Made by a program: the position numbers and the translations under genes. The notes under the pieces were generated by a model that saw only the letters and a program-made list of their open reading frames with translations, ran no database searches and was not told where the DNA came from. From positions 1,302,001 to 1,366,000 of the forward strand of contig OZ244829.1 in assembly GCA_965220415.1 (NCBI GenBank): a DNA stretch of 64,000 nt. The letters run 5' to 3'. Below are positions 31,701 to 40,872 of the stretch, piece by piece (position 1 is the stretch's first letter; every line of letters starts with the position of its first letter). This DNA comes from JAJDTR01 sp965220415 (lineage in GTDB: Bacteria > Poribacteria > WGA-4E > JAJDTR01).

Positions 31701-33625
31701 GTTAAGCCGTTAGGAAGTGTAAAGCCCGCTTTCCGATCAGCGAGAAGAATCTCAAGCATGAGATTGAAACAGCTGAATAAACATTACTACAGGACACCTT
31801 ATCAGCCTACCGATCAGCGAGAAGAATCTCAAGCATGAGATTGAAACGGGACTTCAGGGCAACGTAACCATCCCAAGACATTCCCGATCAGCGAGAAGAA
31901 TCTCAAGCATGAGATTGAAACGCTCTGCGAATAATCCCATGTGCGCTTTCGCTTGCCGATCAGCGAGAAGAATCTCAAGCATGAGATTGAAACAAGTTAT
32001 GGCTAGGTGGTGTCAAGTGCTAAACGGAAAACGATCAGCGAGAAGAATCTCAAGCATGAGATTGAAACCAGTTGAAGTATGACAGGTACGTTGTCATGTA
32101 CAAATTCCGATCAGCGAGAAGAATCTCAAGCATGAGATTGAAACGAGTAGTAGAAACGATGGTGAAAGCCCTTACATGCTCGATCAGCGAGAAGAATCTC
32201 AAGCATGAGATTGAAACGACACTAGTAAGGTTATGTAGTGTTGATATTTTATATTAAGCGATCAGCGAGAAGAATCTCAAGCATGAGATTGAAACATAGA
32301 CGTAGAGGGCTTGGATGGACTTTGGGAGATTTGCGATCAGCGAGAAGAATCTCAAGCATGAGATTGAAACAGTTTAGGGAAAAACTTAAACTTGACGTAA
32401 GAGGACGATCAGCGAGAAGAATCTCAAGCATGAGATTGAAACGGGACTACGATTTTAGTAGACGTATCACCTTATTTCACGATCAGCGAGAAGAATCTCA
32501 AGCATGAGATTGAAACCTTATGTCAGACCACCTGTCACCTAGTCCGCTCATTACGATCAGCGAGAAGAATCTCAAGCATGAGATTGAAACACCAAAATAC
32601 GTGCAACCGTCATCAGCCAAGAAACGCGATCAGCGAGAAGAATCTCAAGCATGAGATTGAAACTGCCGTCTGGAGAGATTCTGTCTGCCGTCTGGAGTCA
32701 TTCCGATCAGCGAGAAGAATCTCAAGCATGAGATTGAAACAGAAGCATGACGACGTAGTATCCATTCTTTCCCTCTCGATCAGCGAGAAGAATCTCAAGC
32801 ATGAGATTGAAACAAGGACACGGTACAGCCTATCATCGGCTACGAAGTCCGATCAGCGAGAAGAATCTCAAGCATGAGATTGAAACGAAAATTCTAGGAA
32901 CCGTGGACGGAATCAATGCGACGATCAGCGAGAAGAATCTCAAGCATGAGATTGAAACGCTTATATGGTGCGATGTTTTTCCGATTGCAAGTTGCGATCA
33001 GCGAGAAGAATCTCAAGCATGAGATTGAAACCTCGCATGCGTTACTCCTTAATTGGTAAAGGTTTTGGCGATCAGCGAGAAGAATCTCAAGCATGAGATT
33101 GAAACCACCTATAATACCAACGGCGCTCGGCAGAGCCGGGCGTCAACGATCAGCGAGAAGAATCTCAAGCATGAGATTGAAACATCGTTGATGTCCATCT
33201 CAGCGTAAACTTTCTGTCTGAACGATCAGCGAGAAGAATCTCAAGCATGAGATTGAAACGAGAAAGCAAACAAAGGGAAACTATGACCAGAAACTCGATC
33301 AGCGAGAAGAATCTCAAGCATGAGATTGAAACTCGCCCACACGGTGTTGCCTATCTTGACTTCAGCCACCGATCAGCGAGAAGAATCTCAAGCATGAGAT
33401 TGAAACATGACTAAACCATGCGCGGCAACACGGATCACGCGCCGATCAGCGAGAAGAATCTCAAGCATGAGATTGAAACCGCTATCGTGACATGCGCACG
33501 CACGGCGTCGAGGGGCGATCAGCGAGAAGAATCTCAAGCGTGAGATTGAAACATGCTATTGTAAACCGAACAGAATCAATCCGTCAACCGATCAGCGAGA
33601 AGAATCTCAAGCGTGAGATTGAAAC
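25718..33625 (+). CRISPR. CRISPR array, 107 intact 37-bp repeats (hand count)
   Basis: The repeat starts CGATCAGCGAGAAG and ends ATGAGATTGAAAC. It contains a perfect 7-bp palindrome, AATCTCA/TGAGATT, with a 4-base AGCA loop. Mean period is about 74 bases, with spacers mostly 35-41 bases. One spacer is 46 bases (28046-28091). Repeats are almost invariant; only the last two intact ones (33516 and 33589) carry an A-to-G change in the loop region. Two adjacent spacers (27752-27788 and 27826-27862) are identical. The orientation follows from cas2 and leader at the left and decayed repeats at the right. It belongs to the adjacent type I-D system. Confidence 0.98.
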
Positions 33626-33663
33626 ACAACATTTGCGTCGGCGCAACGCTTGTACGCTGAATA

Positions 33664-33683
33664 GATCAGTGAAAAGAATCTCA
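33664..33683 (+). repeat. Left piece of a CRISPR repeat interrupted by a MITE
   Basis: GATCAGTGAAAAGAATCTCA matches the first 20 bases of the repeat (without its leading C) with two transitions. The rest of the repeat resumes at 33914, beyond the MITE at 33684-33905. Confidence 0.85.
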
Positions 33684-33905
33684 GTAACTGTTTAGTCCAT
33701 TGGTTTCTAGGGTCGAATGCTATGATTTAGACTGCCTTTTTGCCATTTTTAAGAGGTACCTTGTGTAATTCCATTTTTCTGGTTCGTAGTAGGGCAATTC
33801 ATTGCCCGTCTAATGGTTTCAGAACCTTTACTGACCAGCAAGCGAATGAATAATGAGTGCGCTAGAGATCCACTAATCACTAATCACTAGCCACTAAACA
33901 CTTAC
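33684..33905. mobile_element. IS66-like MITE (222 bp) inside the terminal CRISPR repeat
   Basis: The ends are GTAACTGTTTAG and CTAAACACTTAC, inverted with one mismatch. The flanks carry the same 8 bases, GAATCTCA (33676-33683 and 33906-33913), which are part of the CRISPR repeat. Removing the element and one duplication restores a complete 36-base repeat. The interior contains one GATC-type unit (about 33838-33872). There is no transposase gene. Confidence 0.88.
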
Positions 33906-33929
33906 GAATCTCAAGTATGAGATTGAAAC
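33906..33929 (+). repeat. Right piece of the interrupted CRISPR repeat
   Basis: GAATCTCA (duplicated target) then AGTATGAGATTGAAAC, the repeat 3' end with one transition. Confidence 0.85.
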
Positions 33930-34160
33930 CGATCAAAACATATACTTCACCTTGCCGGGAATTGCGTGTTTCCGAGCGTCCGGTAAAGTAGCAGCCACGA
34001 TTAAGTGAGATTGTAGATTTCTGTACCACAATCTGTTAGATTGTAATCGCCTTTGTACGACCACAGAGATTCCATCTCCGAATCGTGACCTGCTAGTGCC
34101 GCGTAAGTCGTATTAGAAACCATAATTGCAGAGGAACACGCTCAATTTTACTCAACAGAA

Positions 34161-34390
34161 GGATCAAGTGAATGAATAATGAGCGATCAACTGAACGGAT
34201 AGTGAAGGCGATAGAGATCCCATAGCTAATCCTGATAGAGATCCCGCAATCCGTGTAATCCGCTTAATCCGCTTAATCCGTGATTCAGACAATCACCACC
34301 CCCCACCCCCACTCATAAACGGCAGAATCAAGCGACTGAACACGGAGCACGATAGAGTTCCCATAACAAATCCTGCGATAGAAGATCTTG
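34161..34390 (+). repeat. GATC-flanked units in the eroded array end
   Basis: Units at 34161-34244 (two fused units plus a loose GATAGAGATCCC) and 34325-34390. Confidence 0.65.
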
Positions 34391-34398
34391 ATAACAAA

Positions 34399-34435
34399 CG
34401 ACCAAACAGAGGAATCTCAAGAATGAGATTGAAAC
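34399..34435 (+). repeat. Degenerate CRISPR repeat downstream of the array
   Basis: 31 of 37 positions match the array repeat, including GAATCTCAAG and ATGAGATTGAAAC. Confidence 0.8.
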
Positions 34436-34449
34436 GTTATTTACGCATC

Positions 34450-34486
34450 CCATCAGCGCGAAGAACCTCAAATCCGAGGATTAATT
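34450..34486 (+). repeat. Strongly degenerate CRISPR repeat
   Basis: CATCAGCGCGAAGAACCTCAA aligns with the first part of the repeat with few changes; the second half is largely lost. It is 14 bases after the repeat at 34399. Confidence 0.55.
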
Positions 34487-34722
34487 ACTGACCACTAACC
34501 ATTGCCCTGCCCGGAAATAACACTGTTTCAACGTAAACCCCGAAAAAGATTGCCCGTTATGGAACAATACGACCATAAAGGTGTACAAAACATCCTAAAG
34601 ATACATACTAAAGATACATATCAGGCGCAATTGATGAAACGTCGCAAAAGGGCAAGCCCGGTAGTGGCAGCCTACTGATTAAGCGCCACGATTAAACAAC
34701 CAAATCGAATTTGCCTAAAGAC

Positions 34723-34767
34723 AAGCCCATTAGTGGAAGTCTAACGACCCCGCTAATGGGCTTTTTT
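34723..34767 (+). terminator. Intrinsic terminator
   Basis: AAGCCCATTAG (34723-34733) pairs perfectly with CTAATGGGCTT (34753-34763), followed by a run of T. It lies between the eroded CRISPR end and the terminase-like gene. Confidence 0.8.
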
Positions 34768-34831
34768 CGTTTTTGCCGTACTAACCACACTGGCGCGAAT
34801 CACTTCATGCCGCTGTGAAACACCAAATTCT

Positions 34832-35353
34832 ATGACTCTTATCAATCGTCTAACACACATGAAGCAAGAAGAACACGATTCCTTGCCCGAGTTCAATTTT
34901 GAATCTCGTCTCCCGGGAGAATCCCCGCTTGCCTTCGCCTACTTCGAGTTATACCGTGATGCAGGCAGCCAGAGATCTTTGCGCGCGCTCTGCGAATCTG
35001 AAGTTAACGGGAAAAAGCGCACGCTCTCACAAATGGGCAAATGGTCAAGCCGATTTCATTGGCAAACTCGCGTCGAGGCGTATGAAGCCGAACTAGCCCA
35101 CGCCGCAACTCTAAAGTTAGCCGGACAGCGACGTGAAGAAATAACCGCGTTTATCGCCAACGACATGTCAATCGCGTTAGAACTGCAGAAACTCTGCAAA
35201 ATCCGGCTGCGAAATTTAGCTGCGGACACCGATAATACCGATTGCCGGGAACTCCGCCAACTTGCTCTGGCGTATCGCGAATCGCGTCTATGGCTAATGG
35301 AACTAACCGGCATTGTTGAAGACCATAGCGTAGATGAAAACCAAGAAAGTTGA
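34832..35353 (+). CDS. Phage terminase small subunit-like helix-turn-helix protein
   Basis: 173 residues. The N-terminal half has the pattern ESPLAFAYFELYRDAGSQRSL ... SQMGKWSSRFHWQTRVEAYEAEL, typical of small DNA-binding proteins annotated as terminase small subunits or phBC6A51-type HTH proteins in phages. The C-terminal half is helical. The gene lies downstream of the CRISPR array behind a terminator and overlaps the next gene by 20 bases. No large terminase, capsid or integrase gene is in the window, so this is a phage-derived fragment or a domesticated pair. Confidence 0.6.
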   Translation: MTLINRLTHMKQEEHDSLPEFNFESRLPGESPLAFAYFELYRDAGSQRSLRALCESEVNGKKRTLSQMGKWSSRFHWQTRVEAYEAELAHAATLKLAGQRREEITAFIANDMSIALELQKLCKIRLRNLAADTDNTDCRELRQLALAYRESRLWLMELTGIVEDHSVDENQES

Positions 35354-36275
35354 ATTCCATAAGCTGCGCTACCCCGTACACCTCGCAAAAATACCCCGAT
35401 TCTCTCCGGCGCACGTTGAGGAACTCTATGCGGAAGTCGATAGTCGAAGGAATTGTCGTGGTTACGAGGAGTTTTTGCGATGGTGCGCCGAGAACAACAC
35501 TGGCATCGCATCTCCCACGTTCAAAACGTTTTACGCCGCGCGGCAAAAGCGGGAACGAGCAAAACGAACACTATTCCATAATCTACGCTCAATCTCGGAG
35601 CGCTATACCGTGGCTCTCGGATTACTGGGAGGCTGTTTGAGTTTCCTATACAAATCCTGCAAAGACTGCGAATATACCATCGACTTAGCGCGAACATTCC
35701 TAGTGGAGCTTGCGATTTTCGACTCAACCTTTGCCGGCGCGTATGCCCGCAAACTGGGGTGCATTGAATTCCTCGACTGGGTTGAAAGAAATCCTCGGTC
35801 TAAACCTTCAATTGGCGAGTATGACAAGGCGTTTAGGTTGAACGCCGCATGGTCAAAAGGGGAAACTGCCGACGACCATGTTAACCAAGCCAAATTGCGC
35901 GTCGAACGAGAAGACCTACCTTCCGAGCACCTCGATCTAATCCATGAAGAGAAAATGCGCCTCTCTCGGCACAATCATGGCCTAAAGTTCGACTACGACA
36001 GATCGTCCATAATTCAGGAACACATCGCGCAAGACATGAGACTTGACAAATATTTCCCAGTGTCGCTTGAGGGAATAAAGAACACGTTGAAAAAATGGGA
36101 CGACGCCGGCAGGCACCTTGGCTGGCAGCCCTTGGCTATTCGGCGGCGTCAAGAATTTGACAGACTCGACAGGATAGCCGCCCAAGCCGTAGCCGCCAAT
36201 CCCGTCCGAGATAACGATTTTGCCGAACTCCTCTGGACAGGCGGCGAGGGTTACCGGCGGATGCGGAAATGGTAA
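35334..36275 (+). CDS. Unrecognised protein, partner of the terminase-like gene
   Basis: 313 residues, basic, predominantly helical by composition, without signal peptide or membrane segment. The N-terminus (EFHKLRYPVHLAKIPRFSP) and a middle Cys pair (YKSCKDCEY, about residues 106-114) stand out. No known catalytic motif is visible. The ATG lies inside the previous gene (20-base overlap), so the two are translated together. It may be a phage protein or an accessory-island gene; function unknown. Confidence 0.55.
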   Translation: MKTKKVEFHKLRYPVHLAKIPRFSPAHVEELYAEVDSRRNCRGYEEFLRWCAENNTGIASPTFKTFYAARQKRERAKRTLFHNLRSISERYTVALGLLGGCLSFLYKSCKDCEYTIDLARTFLVELAIFDSTFAGAYARKLGCIEFLDWVERNPRSKPSIGEYDKAFRLNAAWSKGETADDHVNQAKLRVEREDLPSEHLDLIHEEKMRLSRHNHGLKFDYDRSSIIQEHIAQDMRLDKYFPVSLEGIKNTLKKWDDAGRHLGWQPLAIRRRQEFDRLDRIAAQAVAANPVRDNDFAELLWTGGEGYRRMRKW

Positions 36276-36496
36276 CATGCGCACTTTTTTCTTTTGTACC
36301 TACTTTGTACCTACTTTGCCACAGGCGAATCCGCGCTATCAGCGGAATGCGGGCTATTCGAAAAGGTGAACACCCTATCAAAATCGGTGCGGCGTTCACC
36401 TCTCTGTACCTATTTTCGAGCCTCTAATTTACACAAAAATGTGAACAGAACTGCACCAACTGGTTCATTCCCTAAGTATTTTATCCTTTATGAAAC

Positions 36497-36603
36497 CATC
36501 AAACGAGTGGATAGCGAGTGATCAACTGAACGAATAGATCAAGTGACCGAATAGGGAACGCGATAGAGATCCTAAGGCGATAGTAGATCCTGATAGAGAT
36601 CCC
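36497..36603 (+). repeat. Compound block of GATC-flanked units
   Basis: ATCAAACGAGTGGATAGCGA, GATCAACTGAACGAATAGAT and AAGTGACCGAATAGGGAACG units are fused, ending in several GATAGAGATCC copies. Confidence 0.65.
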
Positions 36604-36918
36604 TTTCTCTTCAAAACTCGGTTTCTTCCCGGAGTCAAAGTGGCTTCAAGGTAATGGTTGAATCCACTCATCACGGGCAACTAAGGATTGATAATCATGG
36701 CAATCACTTCATCACATAAATCACAGTTCAGACAATGTGAACTGCCGACTCCCAACACTTACCATATGTTTTTAGAAAATAAACCATTTCGTGAACCAAA
36801 AACACTGCTCACCATCTTCTCCATTTTCTGTACGTGCGCAGTTTATACTGGTCGAGGTACGTGTGGGATTGCCTCCCAATGTCGCTTAAGTCCGGTACGA
36901 TTGCTCTACGCTCAAGAT

Positions 36919-37152
36919 CAGGGGAAACGCATCTAAATTTTCTGCTTGGTAAAAAAGAAAATCAGGCTAAGTTTGTGGCAATTCTTCTAAAGATCGTAGG
37001 TTGGGTTGAACGAAATTCGTTAATGGTCGTTAATCTTAGAGGTGTTTCCGAGTCCCCACTTTGCATCAACATGTCAAAAATATGAGTGAAACCCAACATT
37101 AATCGTAAATTCTACCGCCATGAGAAATCCTCTAAATTAGATGCGTTTCCCC
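36919..37152. mobile_element. Putative small element with 16-bp inverted ends and 12-bp flanking direct repeats
   Basis: GGGGAAACGCATCTAA (from 36921) is perfectly inverted at the right end (TTAGATGCGTTTCCCC to 37152). TACGCTCAAGAT flanks both sides (36907-36918 and 37153-37164). The layout resembles a transposed element, but a 12-bp duplication is unusual and no second copy was seen in the window. Confidence 0.5.
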
Positions 37153-37241
37153 TACGCTCAAGATTCATGCTGCTTGACAAGAAAAAGAGTGAAATGTTAC
37201 CATACTCCAACGCCATGTTCCCGTCTCTATCGGAGGTATCG

Positions 37242-39857
37242 GTGCACCGTTTGAAACTATATTTCTCCATACTATTCATTCTCGGAATCTTGTTTTCCGC
37301 CATACCAACCTCGCACGCCGCCCCTCCTGACTTTGAGGTTTTCAGTGCAATTCGAACCGCACGCAAACTCATCAACCCGAAACCAAGTTACACCGCAGAT
37401 GAAATTGAGGAATGCTTCACGGATAGTCTGACCATTCTCGCCAAGAATTGGGATCGGTTGCCTGCAATCTATCAACGAGAATTCCAAGGGATATTTCTTC
37501 GTCCCGGACAGCCGGGCAGTGCTTACGCATCGGTTCATCTACCCCGAAAGTTTGACACGCCGCATTTCCGACTCCACTACACCGAGGTTGGAACACACGC
37601 GCCTCCACTTGAGGACATTGCACCGATGAACGGCGTTCCGGATTACGTTGAAATCTGCGCCGAAGCGATGGAGCGATCTTTCCATGTGCAAGTAGAACTG
37701 ATGGGATTTAAGCAGCCCCTTGATGATTTTTGGGTGGAGGACAACGGAGGTAACCACAAATACGACGTTTACCTTTTCATGTTTCCCGCTCTCGGCTTCA
37801 CGACCGGTGATTGGTATAGCGGACGCGTGCTCTCAACCGTCGCGACGCTGGGACCATATTTCGCCATCAACTCGCGGTTATACAACTATTTTGGCAAATC
37901 CGAAAGCATCCGCTTCATCCAAACGACTTCCGCGCACGAATTTCTTCACGGAATCCAGGGCGCCTATAACTGGTTCATGCCAACATGGTTTATGGAGGCT
38001 TCAGCCACCTGGATAGAATCAATAGTATATGACGGAGGTCGGATAGATGATGGTGACAACATTCCGGATCCCGATGAAATTGGCGAAACGGATGCATATA
38101 ATTACTATGCCCACCAACTCCGGCGTTGGTTTTTGCAGCCGGATATTTCTCTCGACAGCCGCATCCTTGATCACGAATACGGGTCGGTGATTTGGACGCT
38201 ATACATGACTGAACGGTTTGACACTGACATCGTCAGGCAGTTCTACGCCAACACAACCGAAGGCAGTTACCGTGAACTGGCAAATTTCTCCCAAGTTTTC
38301 ATTGATTATGGTTCCAACCTCGCTGAAGCCTTCAAGACCTTTACGGTATGGAACTACTTTACATATAATCGCGATGATGGCAAACACTACTTCAATGGAC
38401 ACCGCCTGCCGCCGGTAGCCATTCACCCTAACGATATCCATCACGCTTATCCGCTGCGCGTCGACTTTGATTCGGAATCAATGCCCGAACACTTCTCATC
38501 TCGCTACATCGTTTTCGAACCGCCGCCCGGTGGCATGGAGGAATTCGCCGTCAAAATCGATGGAGCGGACCTGGCGCCAATTGATATGGCTGCGTTGAAT
38601 GCCAATGATCAGTTCGCAATTCAAGGCGAATTGAATCGACATCTCTTCACGGGTTTGCGTGGCTGGGGGGCAAAATTCATCGTTCACGAGCGAAATGGAA
38701 CAACGACAATCCGCGAGGCATTCACCTATCAACGCTCCCAAGAGACACAATTTACATTCAAGGATTTCGGAGGTGAAATCCAACGGATTGTTCTTGTACT
38801 GATAAACTTGCAGCCCGACGTGGAACACGTCATCATTTCCGGTGGAGGTTACTTCGGCGGTTCCGTGAGTTATATGGCTGGTGCCCCTCCCCGCGGAAAA
38901 CTGTCTACGCCGGTAGTCTTTCAAGGAGAAAACGGCGTGCGATTGGAATGGGAAATAGAAGACTTGGGCGGTATTCGCGAAGTCGCCATAGTCCGTAAGC
39001 GATACACCTCTATGATCGATACCGACGATGACATGTCCTTCCAAAATGCCGCCGAGGTGTGGAGCGCCGCGGACCGCGACAGAGACGGCATACCCGAGGA
39101 CGACATCAACATTGTTGGTCGAGTGCATGCGACCGACACACACTTTGAGGATAGGACAATATTCCAAGATGTCAACGTAGAAAGCCGGTATTTCGAAATC
39201 GACAACACTCGTTACTACTATGCGGTTGTCCCTGTCAGCGACTCTGGAATCATGGGTACACCGAGTATCGACCCGCATGGCATTTCACCCTCCTTTAGTG
39301 CGGTGAGTCAGGCGCCCGCATTTTTTGTGAATACTCGACAAGGACCGATAGGCGAGTGGAACGTTGAAGTGTCCGCAACACAAAATCTGTCGACTGCTCC
39401 CCGCCTCACGGTAAGTTTGCCGGACGGATCTGCCCATACCGTTAACCTGAGTAGCAAATCCAATGCGAGATGGTCGGGAAAGCTGATGCTGAGCGGATTT
39501 CCACCGGCAGGCGTCTACACCTACCACATCGCTGGCAAGACCGAATCGGGAACGACAGGAACACGCATCCTGAAGGGACGCACATTCCATTACGCGCCGC
39601 AATCCGTCGAACGAAACCTCGCAGTCGTACCGAATCCCCTTTATGCCTCAAGAGACGACTGCATCTACTTTTATCCTCGGGGCATGAAGGTAAGGATTTA
39701 TAATACCCACGGTGACCTCGTCAAGATAATCGATTCAGCTTCACAGTGGGACTGCACAAATCAGCGCGGTGAAAAGATTCAAAGTGGGATTTACTTTTTT
39801 CACGCTGAAGATGGAAAGGGGTTTACCGATCAAGGGAAAATATGCATCATGAGGTAG
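37242..39857 (+). CDS. Secreted MXAN_6640-like zinc metalloprotease with FlgD/Por-type C-terminal fold
   Basis: About 871 residues. From GTG 37242 the protein begins with a signal peptide (HRLKLYFSILFILGILFSAIPTSHA). The protease part has HFRLHYTEVG, NGVPDYVEIC, the zinc motif HEFLH (H232, E233, H236) and WFMEASATWIE, the set seen in MXAN_6640-family putative metalloproteases. The middle has fibronectin-like sections. The C-terminal 80 residues (VVPNPLY, MKVRIYNTHGDLVKII, IQSGIYFFHAEDG) form a FlgD-like/type IX secretion-type sorting fold. GGAGGT lies 4 bases before GTG 37242. An in-frame GTG at 37086 would put the putative element at 36919-37152 into the protein, which is unlikely. Confidence 0.8.
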   Translation: MHRLKLYFSILFILGILFSAIPTSHAAPPDFEVFSAIRTARKLINPKPSYTADEIEECFTDSLTILAKNWDRLPAIYQREFQGIFLRPGQPGSAYASVHLPRKFDTPHFRLHYTEVGTHAPPLEDIAPMNGVPDYVEICAEAMERSFHVQVELMGFKQPLDDFWVEDNGGNHKYDVYLFMFPALGFTTGDWYSGRVLSTVATLGPYFAINSRLYNYFGKSESIRFIQTTSAHEFLHGIQGAYNWFMPTWFMEASATWIESIVYDGGRIDDGDNIPDPDEIGETDAYNYYAHQLRRWFLQPDISLDSRILDHEYGSVIWTLYMTERFDTDIVRQFYANTTEGSYRELANFSQVFIDYGSNLAEAFKTFTVWNYFTYNRDDGKHYFNGHRLPPVAIHPNDIHHAYPLRVDFDSESMPEHFSSRYIVFEPPPGGMEEFAVKIDGADLAPIDMAALNANDQFAIQGELNRHLFTGLRGWGAKFIVHERNGTTTIREAFTYQRSQETQFTFKDFGGEIQRIVLVLINLQPDVEHVIISGGGYFGGSVSYMAGAPPRGKLSTPVVFQGENGVRLEWEIEDLGGIREVAIVRKRYTSMIDTDDDMSFQNAAEVWSAADRDRDGIPEDDINIVGRVHATDTHFEDRTIFQDVNVESRYFEIDNTRYYYAVVPVSDSGIMGTPSIDPHGISPSFSAVSQAPAFFVNTRQGPIGEWNVEVSATQNLSTAPRLTVSLPDGSAHTVNLSSKSNARWSGKLMLSGFPPAGVYTYHIAGKTESGTTGTRILKGRTFHYAPQSVERNLAVVPNPLYASRDDCIYFYPRGMKVRIYNTHGDLVKIIDSASQWDCTNQRGEKIQSGIYFFHAEDGKGFTDQGKICIMR

Positions 39858-39878
39858 CTGTCCAAAATTGGGTGAACA

Positions 39879-40745
39879 ATGAAATTTGAACTTGAGAGCT
39901 GCTCAACGCTCAGGCGTTCGATTGTAAGAGTTGTGATATTGATGGGACTTCTCTCCCTCTTAAACTGTGGGGAAGACGGTCTCATTCAACCGCACGGTGA
40001 GGTGAGCATCCCGCCGCCCGATAGCGCCGAGTTTCGCGCTGTGGATTTCCCGACAAACAACGGCTCCGCTTGGACCTACGTTGTCTTGGATACAGGGCAA
40101 GAGTTTACGTTACGCATAGAAGATACCCGGGATATCGGCGGATTTACGCACCGGCAAATGACGGTGAGCGAAATGCGTCCTCCACAGCCATTTAACCGAG
40201 AAGCTGTCGATCATCTTTCGGCGAATAACCTCTATTTTCGCTTCCCGGCTGATGACTTCTACACCGATGAACTCTATGAGGTGGCAGTTCCTATCTTTGC
40301 CACCTATTTCTTAAAGACCCCGAACGTTTACATTGAGACTGCGTACGATGCATACATTGGCGGCGAAAACCCTATACTCCATGAACGGCATGCCCCGCAT
40401 CGCACAGTATGGGATTTCCCGTTAAACCTCGGAAAAGAGTGGGTAGTGTTTGAAAAAAAGACGCCTCCGGCTGTCCGGGTCATTCGTCGTGTAGTGGGCG
40501 TAAATGAACCCGTAATCGTGCCCACAGGCAGCTATGACGCCTATGTGGTCGAGGAGGAAATCGTGGGTAGACAATCCGTTAGTGGTGCGGGGGAATCCGG
40601 CGCAATACCGCCCGCGAAATACTGGGTGGTTCCCGACGTTGGGGTTGTCAAATATGAGTACACCCTATTTTTTGAGCTAGATCAGCCTATCCGCAGAAGT
40701 TATGAGCTAAAGGAAGCAGATTTGGCAGCGCCGAATACACGTTAG
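39879..40745 (+). CDS. Lipoprotein of unknown function
   Basis: 288 residues. The N-terminus is a lipoprotein signal (VVILMGLLSLLNC, Cys at residue 30, with an unusual Asn before it). The mature protein is beta-rich, beginning with FPTNNGSAWTYVVLDTG, and resembles the many bacterial lipoproteins that start with a W-x-Y strand after the linker. It begins 21 bases after the metalloprotease stop, so the two are probably co-transcribed and both are exported. No enzymatic motif is visible. Confidence 0.75.
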   Translation: MKFELESCSTLRRSIVRVVILMGLLSLLNCGEDGLIQPHGEVSIPPPDSAEFRAVDFPTNNGSAWTYVVLDTGQEFTLRIEDTRDIGGFTHRQMTVSEMRPPQPFNREAVDHLSANNLYFRFPADDFYTDELYEVAVPIFATYFLKTPNVYIETAYDAYIGGENPILHERHAPHRTVWDFPLNLGKEWVVFEKKTPPAVRVIRRVVGVNEPVIVPTGSYDAYVVEEEIVGRQSVSGAGESGAIPPAKYWVVPDVGVVKYEYTLFFELDQPIRRSYELKEADLAAPNTR

Positions 40746-40872
40746 GCTCACCTGCGTTATCCAGTCATACACAAGAACGCGACCAGAGAAAAAGAAGAGC
40801 TGCCTCAAGAATGTACTACACTTCATTTTCACTTCCTGCCCGCTGCCGTTCGCAGATGAGTTCTCCTAGCCC

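Larger units (their letters stand above)
33930..34831. other. Eroded array end and repeat-rich gap, no gene seen
   Basis: It contains GATC-unit blocks (34161-34244, 34325-34390), the CACAATCTGTTAGATTGTA hairpin unit also found near 12656, two degenerate CRISPR repeats (34399-34486), and a terminator (34723-34767). Sequence before the terminator repeats the phrase AAGCCC-TAGTGG twice (about 34653 and 34724). A small untranslated transcript ending there is possible, but I cannot identify one. Confidence 0.6.
36276..37241. other. Gap with GATC units and a TIR element, no gene supported
   Basis: GATC-type units lie at 36497-36603. A structure with 16-bp inverted ends and 12-bp flanking direct repeats spans 36907-37164. 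Short open frames here are not convincing. The hairpin GGTGAAC/GTTCACC (about 36366-36400) is also visible. Confidence 0.55.

Noticed and set aside
25709..33695. Dozens of open frames with repeated SARRISSMRLK, ISEKNLKHEIET or LMLEILLADR phrases
   Set aside because: These are translations of the CRISPR repeat in different frames, not proteins.
34500..34767. Possible structured RNA (tmRNA or riboswitch) before the terminator at 34723
   Set aside because: No conserved core of a known RNA was found; only short repeated phrases and a terminator are visible.
36688..37085. Two overlapping small open frames upstream of the metalloprotease
   Set aside because: They have no ribosome-binding sites, run into the inverted-repeat structure and show no protein-like pattern.
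38496..39278. 260-codon minus-strand frame within the metalloprotease gene
   Set aside because: It is antisense to a gene with clear domains, and it has no start signal.
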